64,000 nt of DNA, from the NCBI GenBank assembly GCA_963698535.1, contig CAVORD010000001.1:62001-126000 (forward strand). The letters are read 5' to 3'. Below are positions 48,269 to 57,839 of this stretch, one piece after another. Position numbers and translations under genes: made by a program. The notes under the pieces were generated by a model. It made no database searches, was not told the DNA's origin, and saw only the letters and a list, made by a program, of their open reading frames with translations. Source of the DNA: CAVORD01 sp963698535. Its GTDB lineage: Bacteria; Bacteroidota; Bacteroidia; Bacteroidales; VadinHA17. Each line of letters begins with the position of its first letter. Position 1 is the stretch's first letter.

Positions 48269-48367
48269 AATATTATGTTTGAAATGAGTAAACTCGGTTT
48301 AGAACCTCTAAAATTATAAAAAATAATTAGTTTTATTTATACTCTTTTATAACCTATAGTTAATACT

Positions 48368-49643
48368 ATGACATTAACCTCTTCTTACGTCCATCTGGAC
48401 GCCGCCGATCCTCTGTCAGAATTCAGGGGAAAATTCAACCTTACAGACCCCGGCCTTATCTACTTCGACGGAAACTCACTGGGTGCACTGCCGGTTGCAA
48501 CGATAGCTGCTATTGGCAATACCGTAAAAACAGAGTGGGGCGACAGACTGATAAGGAGTTACAACGATAAATGGTGGGATATGCCCTCACGGGTCGGACG
48601 TAGAATAGCTGCCCTTGTAGGTGCGCATGAAGATGAGATAATTGTGTGCGATACCACCTCAGTGAATATGTTCAAACTTGCTATTGGCGCTCTGAGGTTA
48701 ATGGAAGGAAGAAAAAAGATCGTTAGCGATGAGATGAACTTCCCATCCGATATCTATATACTGCAGGGTGCAGCCGACCTGCTTGCAAAAGGTCATCATG
48801 TTGAACTGATGAAGAGTGATCAGATGATCACCATACCTGATACTGAGATCAAAAGGGTTGTCGACAGCAATACAGCACTGGTCTCGATTTCTCATGTATC
48901 GTTCAGAAGTGCTTTTATGTACGACATGGAGGCAACAACAAAACTGATCCACGAAGAGGGAGCCCTGGTAATGTGGGATCTGTGCCATGCTGTTGGTGCT
49001 GTACCCATCGATCTGAACGGCAGCGGAGCCGATATGGCCGTAGGATGTACCTACAAGTACCTCAACGGCGGACCCGGTTGTCCTGCTTTCCTCTATGTTA
49101 AGAGAGAACTACAGGATAAGCTTATCCCCGGTATCTGGGGATGGTGGGGAGAGAAGAAACCTTTTGATTTTACCCTCGATTATCGTCCCGGCGAAGGCAT
49201 AAAACGTCATCTGGCAGGATCACCACCCATCATTTCAATGTCGACCCTCGACCCTTCACTCGACATAATCCTCGAGGCAGGGATGGACCGACTTCGTGAG
49301 AAAAGTCTTAAGATGAGCAACTACATGATCTCACTGGTGGAGGAAAAACTGTTCCCCCTCGGATTTACCAGAGGTTATCCCCTGAACGAAAAGATGAGAG
49401 GCTCTCACATTTCAATACGACACCCTGAAGCATTCCGCATATGCAAAGCCCTCACTGACCCGTCATGCGGCGACTACACAATTATACCCGACTTCAGGGA
49501 ACCCGATAATATACGCCTCGGTCTGGCACCCTCTCTATAACACTTTTACGGAGATGTGGCTGGTGATAAACGAAATAGAAAGAATAGTAAAAAATAAAGT
49601 ATATAAGAACTACTCCGCCGAAGCAGAAGGAGAGGTGACATAG
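48368..49643 (+). pseudogene. kynU: Kynureninase, frameshift near C-terminus
   Basis: PLP enzyme splitting kynurenine to anthranilate and alanine. The frame from 48368 covers residues 1-390 including the PLP lysine in TYKYLNGGPGCPAF and FPSDIYIL. At 49531 a run CCCTCTCTATA causes a premature stop after LGLAPSL; one base less would restore APLYNTFTEMWLVINEIERI to a stop at 49641-49643, the normal kynureninase end. So the last 35 residues are out of frame, by mutation or read error. Confidence 0.85.
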
Positions 49644-49678
49644 GCAGACGAACAGGCGACCGGCAACCGAATGAATAA

Positions 49679-49710
49679 CCCTCCCCTAACCCCTCCACAG
49701 GAGGGGATTT
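49679..49710. repeat. CCCCTCC-type intergenic palindrome
   Basis: CCCTCCCCTAACCCCTCCACAGGAGGGGATTTT resembles the elements at 50588, 62025 and 62138, read on the opposite strand. It directly borders the TAACCTG array. Confidence 0.7.
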
Positions 49711-50012
49711 TAACCTGATAACCTGATAACCTGATAACCTGTAACCTGTAACTGTAACCTGATAACCTGTAACCTGTAACCTGTAACTATAACCTGTAAC
49801 CTTAACCTGATAACCTGATAACCTGATAACCTGATAACCTGATAACCTGATAACCTGATAACCTGTAACCTGATAACCTGATAACCTGTAACCTGTAACC
49901 TGTAACCTGATAACCTGATAACCTGTAACCTGATAACCTGATAACCTGATAACCTGATAACCTGATAACCTGTAACCTGTAACCTGTAACCTGTAACCTG
50001 TAACCTGTAACC
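49711..50012. repeat. Tandem array of TAACCTG / TAACCTGA
   Basis: About 300 bases of two mixed units, TAACCTG (7) and TAACCTGA (8), in runs with a few TAACTG variants; about forty copies. It ends eight bases before the tag start codon. In all frames it would encode only GYQVIRLS-type low complexity. Confidence 0.97.
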
Positions 50013-50019
50013 TTTTATC

Positions 50020-50566
50020 ATGACCTACTGCGAATACATAAAAACAATTGACGGTGAGCAACTTGCTCTGCATAAGGAGTATCACGATAACCACTATGGC
50101 TTTCCACTGGACGATGATAATCTTCTCTTTGAGCGACTAATGCTTGAGATAAATCAGGCCGGACTGAGCTGGATACTTGATCCTTAAAAAATCAAAGGAT
50201 TTCCACAGGGCATTCGATGGTTACGACCTTAAAAGAGTCGCATCATACGGTGAAGAAGATATTCAGCGCCTTCTCAGTGACGAAGGTATTATCCGTAACC
50301 GGATGAAAATAAAGGCAGCCATCGAGAATGCTAAACGAGTAATTAAATTAGTTGAGGAGCATGGCTCCTTCAGGAAGTGGCTTGACAAAAACGCAAAAAC
50401 TCATAACGATCTTGCCACATGGACCAGACTGTTCAAAAAAACATTTTTCTTTATGGGACCGGAAATTGTTAATGAGTTCCTGATGAGCACCGGCTATCTC
50501 CCCGGAGCCCACTCCCCGGACTGCGAAGCCTATAAGAGAATTGAATATCTTAAATTTAAGATTTAA
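50020..50566 (+). pseudogene. tag: DNA-3-methyladenine glycosylase I, frameshifted
   Basis: The first frame (MTYCEYIKTIDGEQLALHKE...QAGLSWIL) ends at a TAA at 50185-50187; the second continues ILKKSKDFHRAFDGYDLKRVASYGEEDIQRLLSD to 50566. Together they give a full Tag of about 181 residues with the zinc-binding GAHSPDC near the end. One extra G at CTTGATCCTTAAAAAATC explains the break. Tag removes 3-methyladenine. The TAACCTG array abuts the start and may drive or block expression. Confidence 0.88.
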
Positions 50567-50587
50567 GATTTGTCAGATTACAGGGCG

Positions 50588-50641
50588 AAAATCCCCTCTT
50601 GGGAGAGCCTGTCCCGCCATCGGCGGGAGGCCTGGGGTGGG
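50588..50641. repeat. Dispersed CCCCTCTTGGGAG palindrome with CCCGCCATCGGCGGG
   Basis: AAAATCCCCTCTTGGGAGAG followed by CCTGTCCCGCCATCGGCGGGAGGCC and TGGGGTGGG. A near-identical copy is at 62138-62192. Both lie between genes. Confidence 0.85.
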
Positions 50642-50756
50642 TAAGAATATTACAGGTTCTAACTCCGCATTTGGTAGGTTTGCGGCATTTGGAAAAACAT
50701 TCTGCGATTTTTATGGTTAATTAATCTAACTGTAGCCAGAGCTACTTTTTATAGCA

Positions 50757-51365
50757 ATGAATATGCAAAAAACAATGTGGGATGAAGTATTTGGTCAGGA
50801 AGAGTATGTTTACGGTACTGAGCCAAATGACTTCATCAGGGAAACGATCAAGGAAAAGAGTAGCGGAAAAGTAGCCTGTCTGGCGGAAGGAGAGGGGAGG
50901 AATGCCGTATACCTGGCCTCACTCGGTTATGATGTTACAGCCTTCGACTCATCGGCAGCAGGATTGGCGAAATGCGAAAAGCTGGCTGGCACCAGGGGCG
51001 TTAATGTAACTACTGTCCATGCCGATCTTGCAACCTATAACATAAAAGAGGATTCATGGGATGGTGTTGCTATGGTATTTGGCCATTTCCCGCCATCGGT
51101 AAGAAAAACAGTAATCGAAAGCGCTGTGAAAGGCCTCAGGAAGGGAGGTTTTTTTGTGATGGAGGGCTACTCCAAAGAGCAACTGCAATATGGTACCGGA
51201 GGACCACCGGTAGCTGAAATGCTCTATTCTCTGGAGGAGCTCCACGACGATTTCGCCGGTCGTCTCGACCTTAAGATCGCTCATAAAATTGTACGCCTGG
51301 TAAGGGAAGGCGGCAAACATAACGGCGAAGCATCGGTGATACAGATATATGGATTGAAGATATAA
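50757..51365 (+). CDS. Class I SAM methyltransferase (TehB-like)
   Basis: 202 residues. Motif I is ACLAEGEGRNAVYLASLGYDVTAFD (LAEGEGRN), motif II near DSWDGVAMVFGHF, later GGFFVMEGYSKEQLQYGTGGP. The group includes TehB, which methylates tellurite or other oxyanions; the actual substrate is unknown. Confidence 0.92.
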   Translation: MNMQKTMWDEVFGQEEYVYGTEPNDFIRETIKEKSSGKVACLAEGEGRNAVYLASLGYDVTAFDSSAAGLAKCEKLAGTRGVNVTTVHADLATYNIKEDSWDGVAMVFGHFPPSVRKTVIESAVKGLRKGGFFVMEGYSKEQLQYGTGGPPVAEMLYSLEELHDDFAGRLDLKIAHKIVRLVREGGKHNGEASVIQIYGLKI

Positions 51366-51519
51366 GATTATCAGATTATTAGCAAGCTTATCGTTTCTCC
51401 TCCTTTGCAAGGAGCCTGCCAGCGTAACTTACGGAACTTAAACCTGCAGGCAAGTTGAGGGTTGAATAAATCCAAATTAATTTCCCTCTAACACCTCCTC
51501 CGAACGAAGTATTTGTATT

Positions 51520-51570
51520 CCTTTGCGACCTTTGAGTTGCCTTTGCGTTCTTTGCGGTTAAATGTATTTC
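51520..51570. repeat. CTTTGCG intergenic repeat
   Basis: CTTTGCGACCTTTGAGTTGC CTTTGCGTTCTTTGCGGTTAAA; a second copy is at 59678-59730. CTTTGCGTNCTTTGCGGTTAAA is a repeat known to be dispersed in Bacteroidota genomes. Confidence 0.75.
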
Positions 51571-51627
51571 AGTTTTGCAGTTCCTTATTTTTCTTCACAC
51601 TATTGAGCCCATATAGCTACCTTTTGC

Positions 51628-51635
51628 TAAATTTG
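51628..51635 (+). promoter_or_regulatory. Candidate -7 box of the deacetylase-like gene
   Basis: TAAATTTG fits TAnnTTTG six bases before the ATG at 51641; ATTG lies about 22 bases upstream. A leaderless start is possible. Confidence 0.45.
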
Positions 51636-51640
51636 TTACC

Positions 51641-52954
51641 ATGCAGCAAGAGGTGGTAAGGATTTATGCCACGCAGGAGACTGCGCGGCTCGCCTATGCT
51701 CTCAGGATAATATTCGATACTATTCTGGGAATTGAATATGAGTTGATAACCGACAAACGTAAGCTCGGAAAGAGTCCGGTAGTTAACTACTCACGTGAGA
51801 ACATACCCGGAGCCTTTAATATTTCCCCGCATCAGCTTCTTTTTGAGAACGATATTCGCGAACAGGAGATATGGGTAGGCTGGTGGAATGATATGCCCGT
51901 CCTCTTTCCCTCATCTCCGGAGTCGGATTTTCCCATGGATATCTTTGCCTCCTCATTCTACCTTATCACCAGATATGAGGAATACCTTTCCTTTGCCCCC
52001 GATATGCACGGCCGATATTTTGCGGAACTAAGCATTGCCTGGCGCAACAATTTCCTTCAGATGCCTGTTATTGATTTGTGGGCACGTGCCTTTGCTACCG
52101 CGCTGGTAAAGAGATTTCCCAGGATAACGGTAAGAAGGAACAAATATTCGGCCCTGATGACCATTGATGTCGATCAGGCATTTGCCTTCAGAGGGAGAAG
52201 CATGGCCGGATCGCTTACTATCTTTCTCAAAGACCACCCCGGACTCGAGTCGTCGAAAAAGGAGAAGATTGAATGCCTTATGGGCAGGAAGGCCGACCCA
52301 TACGACACCTTCTCGTATATTGAAGAACAGTTTTCTGCCAACAAGGTGAAGAACTACTTTTTCTTCCCTGTCGGCAGAAGAGGCGAGTTTGATAAGAACC
52401 CTTCTCCAAACAACAGGTATTATCGTAAGCTTATAAGGAAAAGGATATGTCATCATAACGTTGGAATACATCCCTCTTATGCATCATTTGCCTCCGCCGA
52501 TCTGATAGGCGGTGAGAAGAGGGTGCTCGAAGGAATACTTAAGCGTCAGGTGGTAGCATCGCGTCAGCATTATATAAGAATGAAATTCCCCGACACCTAC
52601 AGGGTGCTCATAAATAACGGAATAACAACCGATTACTCAATGGGCTTCGTGAGCGAGAACGGATTCAGGGCCGGCATCGCCAGACCCTTTCCATGGTTCG
52701 ATCTGGAAGCCGACACACCTACTGAACTAACTGTTGTACCTTTCCAGATAATGGACGGTACACTCAACATACAAAAATTCTACGATGTGGAGAAGGCCAG
52801 AGAGGAGATAGGAAAACTGATCGACGCCACCCGTAAGGTGGGTGGTTATTTTGTCTCGGTGTGGCACAACACATCACTTATAGAAAGAGGTCCCTGGAAA
52901 GGATGGAAAGAACTTTTTGAATACACCCTTAAAGAACAGAACAGAGATGATTGA
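51641..52954 (+). CDS. Polysaccharide deacetylase-like protein (DUF7033 type)
   Basis: 437 residues. A large N-terminal domain (about 1-170) precedes a NodB-like TIM barrel: SALMTIDVDQAFAF (first Asp), KNYFFFPVG, VGIHPSYAS (His), and KVGGYFVSVWHN. The metal-binding Asp-His-His set is not fully conserved. It probably takes part in cell-wall or capsule sugar modification; it overlaps the next gene by eight bases. Confidence 0.85.
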   Translation: MQQEVVRIYATQETARLAYALRIIFDTILGIEYELITDKRKLGKSPVVNYSRENIPGAFNISPHQLLFENDIREQEIWVGWWNDMPVLFPSSPESDFPMDIFASSFYLITRYEEYLSFAPDMHGRYFAELSIAWRNNFLQMPVIDLWARAFATALVKRFPRITVRRNKYSALMTIDVDQAFAFRGRSMAGSLTIFLKDHPGLESSKKEKIECLMGRKADPYDTFSYIEEQFSANKVKNYFFFPVGRRGEFDKNPSPNNRYYRKLIRKRICHHNVGIHPSYASFASADLIGGEKRVLEGILKRQVVASRQHYIRMKFPDTYRVLINNGITTDYSMGFVSENGFRAGIARPFPWFDLEADTPTELTVVPFQIMDGTLNIQKFYDVEKAREEIGKLIDATRKVGGYFVSVWHNTSLIERGPWKGWKELFEYTLKEQNRDD

Positions 52955-53859
52955 ATACCTTCAGCACCACGAGATCGACAGGGAAAAGTGGGATACCTGC
53001 ATCCAGGCATCACCACATCCCAAACCTTACGGACTATCATGGTACCTCGATATTATGTCACCCGGATGGGAGGCTCTGATGGACGATGAATATGATTCAG
53101 TGTTCCCTGTTCCTGTCTTCCGTAAGTATGGTATAAGCTATATAGCAACACCTCCCTTCCTTCAGCAGCTGGGACTCTTCTCGCCCGATAACAATACAAG
53201 AAAAAAGGTGCAGGAGATATTCGACTATATGCCTGAATTCTATCGCTTTATGGACCTTTGTATAGCCCAGTATATTGTCGATAAAAACTACACAGTTACT
53301 CCAAGAAATAATTTTGAACTTGACCTGGAAAGACCATACTCTGTTATCGCGGATAACTATTCATCCGACTGCAAAAGGAATATAGCAAAAGGGGGAAAAA
53401 ATAAACCGCTTATAGAAAGCAGTATGACCCCTAAGGAGCTCATAGATCACTTCCGCGGAGGTGTAGGCAGTAAGATAAAGCGGATAAGGGAAAAGGATTA
53501 TGAGCGGTTGCATGAGTTGATGGAATATTGCATCAAGAATAAGCTGGGAGAGATATGGGGCGTAAGAAACCGGCATAACGAGTGGATCTACGGCATTTTT
53601 GTTATAACCTTCGGAAGTTATGTTACACTTCATTTTACAAGTACCTCCCATGAGAGCCGTGAGAGAAGAACAGGCTACTCAGTCACTGATTTCCTCATAG
53701 AAAAATATGCCGGTCAAAAAAGGATCACTTGATTTTGCAGGATCATCCATACCCTCTATTGCCAGCTTTATGGAGTCGTTCGGTTCAACGGTGGTGCCTT
53801 ACTACCGGATCTACCGTAACAGGTTGCCCTGGCCTGTAAAGTGGTTTAAGAAAATGTGA
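52947..53859 (+). pseudogene. FemAB/GNAT-like acyltransferase, frameshifted
   Basis: From the ATG at 52947 the frame reads EIDREKWDTCIQASPHPKPYGLSWYLDIMSPGW, a common start of Bacteroidota acyltransferases linked to surface glycans, to YAGQKRIT at 53732. In the next frame GSLDFAGSSIPSIASFMESFGS continues to a TGA at 53857-53859. The break lies in a run of six A (53715-53720). Joined length about 300 residues. It forms an operon with the deacetylase-like gene. Confidence 0.85.
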
Positions 53860-54573
53860 TCAGTCGATAAATTCGAAGGATTCATCCTTGTCAACCTCGA
53901 TCAGCTTACCGTCGTCGCATTTGATCGTCCGCGAAGGAAACTTCTTGATGAGTGTGTGGTTGTGGGTGGCAACGATAACCGCTTTCCCGGCAAATGAGAT
54001 CTCTGCAAGCAACTTAATTATATCTTCAGATGTTTCAGGATCGAGATTGCCCGTAGGCTCATCGGCAAGAATTATTTCAGGATCGTTGAGCATGGCCCTC
54101 GCTATTACAACCCTCTGCTGCTCACCGCCGGAAAGCTGATGAGGCATCTTATATCCCTTTAGTCCCAGTCCTACCTTGTCGAGTACCTGGGTTATCTTAT
54201 CTGTTATCTCGCTCTTGTTGTTCCATCCTGTCGACCGGAGAACAAACTCCAGGTTCTCCCATACCGACCTGTCAGTCAGCAGTTGAAAATCCTGAAAAAC
54301 GATCCCCAGCTTCCTCCTCAGCTTCGGAATATCGCGCCTCTTCAGTTTCTTCAGATCAAAACCGGCAACATAACCTTCCCCTTCCACCAGAGGTATCTGA
54401 GCATTGATGGTCCTTACAATGCTTGTCTTGCCGCTTCCTACCTTCCCTACCAGATATAAAAATTCCCCTCTGTTAACCGTCAGGTTGAAGTTTGAGAGAA
54501 CAAGGTGGTCCTGCTGGAAGATATTACATTCCCTGAATTCTATGATCGGTTCCCCCGTTGTGATTTCCTCCAT
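53860..54573 (-). CDS. ftsE: FtsE-like cell-division ABC ATPase
   Basis: 237 residues. Walker [10 protein letters not shown] (Lys-Val in place of the usual Ser-Gly before GSGKT), Q-loop FQDFQLL, signature LSGGEQQRV, Walker [16 protein letters not shown] and His in ATHNH. Most like FtsE, which with FtsX controls peptidoglycan hydrolases at the septum; the membrane partner is not in the window. Convergent with the acyltransferase gene, stop to stop. Confidence 0.93.
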   Translation of the reverse strand: MEEITTGEPIIEFRECNIFQQDHLVLSNFNLTVNRGEFLYLVGKVGSGKTSIVRTINAQIPLVEGEGYVAGFDLKKLKRRDIPKLRRKLGIVFQDFQLLTDRSVWENLEFVLRSTGWNNKSEITDKITQVLDKVGLGLKGYKMPHQLSGGEQQRVVIARAMLNDPEIILADEPTGNLDPETSEDIIKLLAEISFAGKAVIVATHNHTLIKKFPSRTIKCDDGKLIEVDKDESFEFID

Positions 54574-54788
54574 GAGTAAGTTTTGACTGCAAAGTAAAGA
54601 AAGATTGGAAAATTAACATTTATATGTTGATAAAATCGATAATAAAGGAAGATGAAAGGCGTTTATTATAGTAATTTTACCAATAATTACGGGAAGAAGC
54701 GTAATGATTTAAATGGATGCCAATAGGCTTATTACGAGGAATTTAACTCCTGGGTAAGTTCTGTGGCATATAATTTATTAATGTAAAC

Positions 54789-57700
54789 ATGAGAAGAAAT
54801 AAACATTCATTGATACTGTTTCTTGTATTATTGATGCCACTGGCCCTCTCAGGACAGTTTTCTTTTGTGGAAAAGAGGGAGTCCGGTTCGTTCGAAAGAG
54901 GCATGGATCTTTTTAACAAGGAGAAGTACGTTTCAGCACAGAAGCAGTTTGATAATTTCCTGAAAGAGAATGAGGGCGAGGAGAGTATAAAGTGTTCTGA
55001 AGCACGTTATTACGGAGCCATCAGCGCTATGAAGCTCTTCCATCCCGATGCTGAGTCAAGAATGCTCGATTTTCTTCACAATAACAAAGAGAATCAAAAG
55101 GCCAACAGTGCCATGTTCGAACTGGGAAACTATTTCTACCAGGCTAAGAACTACAGGAAGGCCATTGAGTACTACGAGGCGCTCAACCGCTTCCAGCTTA
55201 CCCCCGACGACCTGGCTGCTTATTTCTTCAGGACCGGATATTCACACCTTCAGAGGGGCGATAAGGACAGAGCACTGATGATGTTTGCCGAGATCAAGGA
55301 CATTGATACCTATTACACCTCTCCGGCAACATACTACTTCGCTCATATTGCCTATGAAAAGGAGATGTATGAGACAGCATATGAAGAATTCCTGAAACTT
55401 ACCGATGACGAGTCGTTTGGTGGTGTTGTGCCCTTTTATATCACTCAGATCCTTTATATGAGAAAGGATTACGACGGTATCCTGAAGATGGCACCAGAAC
55501 TGCTTGGGTCCGCAGGCCCCGACAGGGAGATCGAACTCTACAGATTTATCGGTGATGCTTATTTCAATAAGAAAGATTACCCCAATGCCATCGAGTATCT
55601 CGAGAAATACGCCGCCAAAGCCAGGGCAAGCGGATCGGAAGACCGTTACCAGCTGGCATATTCGTACTACGTAACCGGTAATTATGAGAAAGCAGCAGTT
55701 CTCTTCAGGGAGCTGGGTTCACTCAATGATATAATTGGCCAGAACTCATGGTACCTGCTGGGCGATTGTTTCCTCCGTGCAGGCGACAAGAAGAATGCCC
55801 GTTACGCCTTCTCTCTGGCATCAAGGATGGAGTTCGACAAGGCTATAGCAGAGGATGCTCTCTTTAACTATGCCAAAATATCTTACGAGACATCAGCCTC
55901 TCCTTTTGGTGAGGTGATCGATATATTTAACCAGTATATCACCCGGTACCCCGGGTCAGCACGGCTCGAAGAGGCTTACGATTATCTGGTCTCTACCTAT
56001 ATGCTCATAAGAAATTATAAGGCAGCCCTGGCATCGCTTGATAAGATATCCAAAAAGGATCAGCGTCTGGAAGAGGCTTATCAGAGAGTTGCCTTCTACA
56101 GAGGACTGGAACTCTTCAGGGACCAGGAGTATGAGCTAAGTGCCGATATGCTCTCCAAATCATTGAAATACGGCGCTTACAGTATGGAGATAAAGGCTAA
56201 ATCGCATTACTGGAGAGGAGAGGCACTCTACAGGCTTGAAAACTATTCGCAGGCGATGGATGATTATGAGATATTCCTGAGCTTACCTGTGTCACAGCGT
56301 CTCGATGAAAATCAGTTGATAAATTACAATATCGGCTATACATATTTCCAGCAGAAGAACTATGAATCGGCACTCAAATATTTTCTGGCCTTCGAAAAAG
56401 GGAGTTTCAGAGCAGCCCCGGATATTATGACCGATGCACGTAACAGGATAGCAGATTGCTACTACACGGCCACAAGATACCCCGAGGCAGTAGAGTATTA
56501 CAACAAGGTGATCGATTATGCCAGGGCCGATGCCGACTATGCAACATTCCAGAAAGGATTCGCACTTGGACTTGCCAATAATCAAAGCGGCAAAGTGGAT
56601 GCTCTGTCAAATCTTATTACCAGGTTCCCTAACTCAGGCTATATATCAAGTGCCTACTATGAGAGAGGAAGAGCCCATGTGGCCCTTAGTAACTTCCCGG
56701 CAGGTGAAACCGATTTTAACACTGTTATCAAGAACTACTCCTCCAGCCAGTTCGTCCCCTCGGCACTGGTACAGCTCGGCCTGTTGTACTATAACCAGGG
56801 TGATAACCCAGCATCAATATCATACTTCAAGAGGGTAATAACCGAGTACGGTCAGACAGCAGAGGCAAGGAATGCTCTTACAGGACTGAAGAACGCATAT
56901 GTTGACATGAACGATGTTGACTCCTATTTTACATTCCTGCGGTCGCAGCAGGGAATGGGCGATGTTAATACTTCAGAGAGAGATTCATTGCTCTATGTGT
57001 CGGCCGAAAAGCTATATGCAGCAGGAAACTGTGGCAGGGCAATGCCCCTCTTTGCAAGCTACCTGGAAGAATTCCAGAGAGGGATGTTCGCCGTCAATGC
57101 ACGGTTCTATCTGGCTGAATGTCAGTATAGATCCGGCGACAAGCTGGAGGCCAGAAAGAACTACCTCGAGGTGGTGGCCATTCCCAACAACCCCTTCAGG
57201 CAGGCAGCGCTTGCAACACTTGCCGATCTCCTGATGGATGCTGAGGAATTTGAACAGGCCCGTAACTACTACGCCGAATCGGAGAAGGCCGGTGGCAACA
57301 GAAACCAAATGATAACAGCTTATCGCGGTCAGCTAAATGCTTCTATTGAACTGGGCGATCCGCTGGGCACGATAGCCGCAGCTGAAAAAATACTTGCCCT
57401 GCCCGAGATAGCTCCCGACCTGATGAGGGAGTCGCTCTTCAACGCAGCAAAAGCCTATTACAGTCAGAATAATATGGACAAGGCATTTGAATACTTCCGC
57501 AGGGTTGCTTCAGATCCTACCGTTGCCGCAGGTGCCGAATCAAAATATATGGTGGCTGAGATACAACTGAAGAGAGACATGATACGAGAGTCGGAAGCTA
57601 CCATAAATGAGTTCATTGAGATGAATACTCCACACCAGTACTGGATGGCCAAAGGATTTATCCTTCTTTCCGATATAAGTGTGAAGAAGGGAGATATGCT

Positions 57701-57806
57701 GCAGGCCAAGGCTACCCTCCAGAGTTTATATGATTTCTATGATAACCGCTCCGACGGAATAATTGATGAGGTAAACAAAAAGCTCAGGCTGCTTGAAGGC
57801 CGGTAA
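54789..57806 (+). CDS. Large exported TPR protein
   Basis: 1005 residues with a signal peptide ending LSGQ and at least twelve TPR units spread over the whole length (e.g. AMFELGNYFYQAKNYRKAIEYYEALNRF, YQLAYSYYVTGNYEKAAVLFRELG, LQLGLLYYNQGDNPASISYFKRVI). A periplasmic scaffold; in Bacteroidota similar genes adjoin outer-membrane barrel genes. Followed after 33 bases by a barrel gene. Confidence 0.95.
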   Translation: MRRNKHSLILFLVLLMPLALSGQFSFVEKRESGSFERGMDLFNKEKYVSAQKQFDNFLKENEGEESIKCSEARYYGAISAMKLFHPDAESRMLDFLHNNKENQKANSAMFELGNYFYQAKNYRKAIEYYEALNRFQLTPDDLAAYFFRTGYSHLQRGDKDRALMMFAEIKDIDTYYTSPATYYFAHIAYEKEMYETAYEEFLKLTDDESFGGVVPFYITQILYMRKDYDGILKMAPELLGSAGPDREIELYRFIGDAYFNKKDYPNAIEYLEKYAAKARASGSEDRYQLAYSYYVTGNYEKAAVLFRELGSLNDIIGQNSWYLLGDCFLRAGDKKNARYAFSLASRMEFDKAIAEDALFNYAKISYETSASPFGEVIDIFNQYITRYPGSARLEEAYDYLVSTYMLIRNYKAALASLDKISKKDQRLEEAYQRVAFYRGLELFRDQEYELSADMLSKSLKYGAYSMEIKAKSHYWRGEALYRLENYSQAMDDYEIFLSLPVSQRLDENQLINYNIGYTYFQQKNYESALKYFLAFEKGSFRAAPDIMTDARNRIADCYYTATRYPEAVEYYNKVIDYARADADYATFQKGFALGLANNQSGKVDALSNLITRFPNSGYISSAYYERGRAHVALSNFPAGETDFNTVIKNYSSSQFVPSALVQLGLLYYNQGDNPASISYFKRVITEYGQTAEARNALTGLKNAYVDMNDVDSYFTFLRSQQGMGDVNTSERDSLLYVSAEKLYAAGNCGRAMPLFASYLEEFQRGMFAVNARFYLAECQYRSGDKLEARKNYLEVVAIPNNPFRQAALATLADLLMDAEEFEQARNYYAESEKAGGNRNQMITAYRGQLNASIELGDPLGTIAAAEKILALPEIAPDLMRESLFNAAKAYYSQNNMDKAFEYFRRVASDPTVAAGAESKYMVAEIQLKRDMIRESEATINEFIEMNTPHQYWMAKGFILLSDISVKKGDMLQAKATLQSLYDFYDNRSDGIIDEVNKKLRLLEGR

Positions 57807-57839
57807 TCAGTCTGTTAAATACTATTGGAAAAGAAAGAG

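Noticed and set aside
49546..50094. Minus-strand frames with GYQVIRLSGYQ repeats
   Set aside because: Translation of the TAACCTG tandem array; open only because the units lack stops on that strand.
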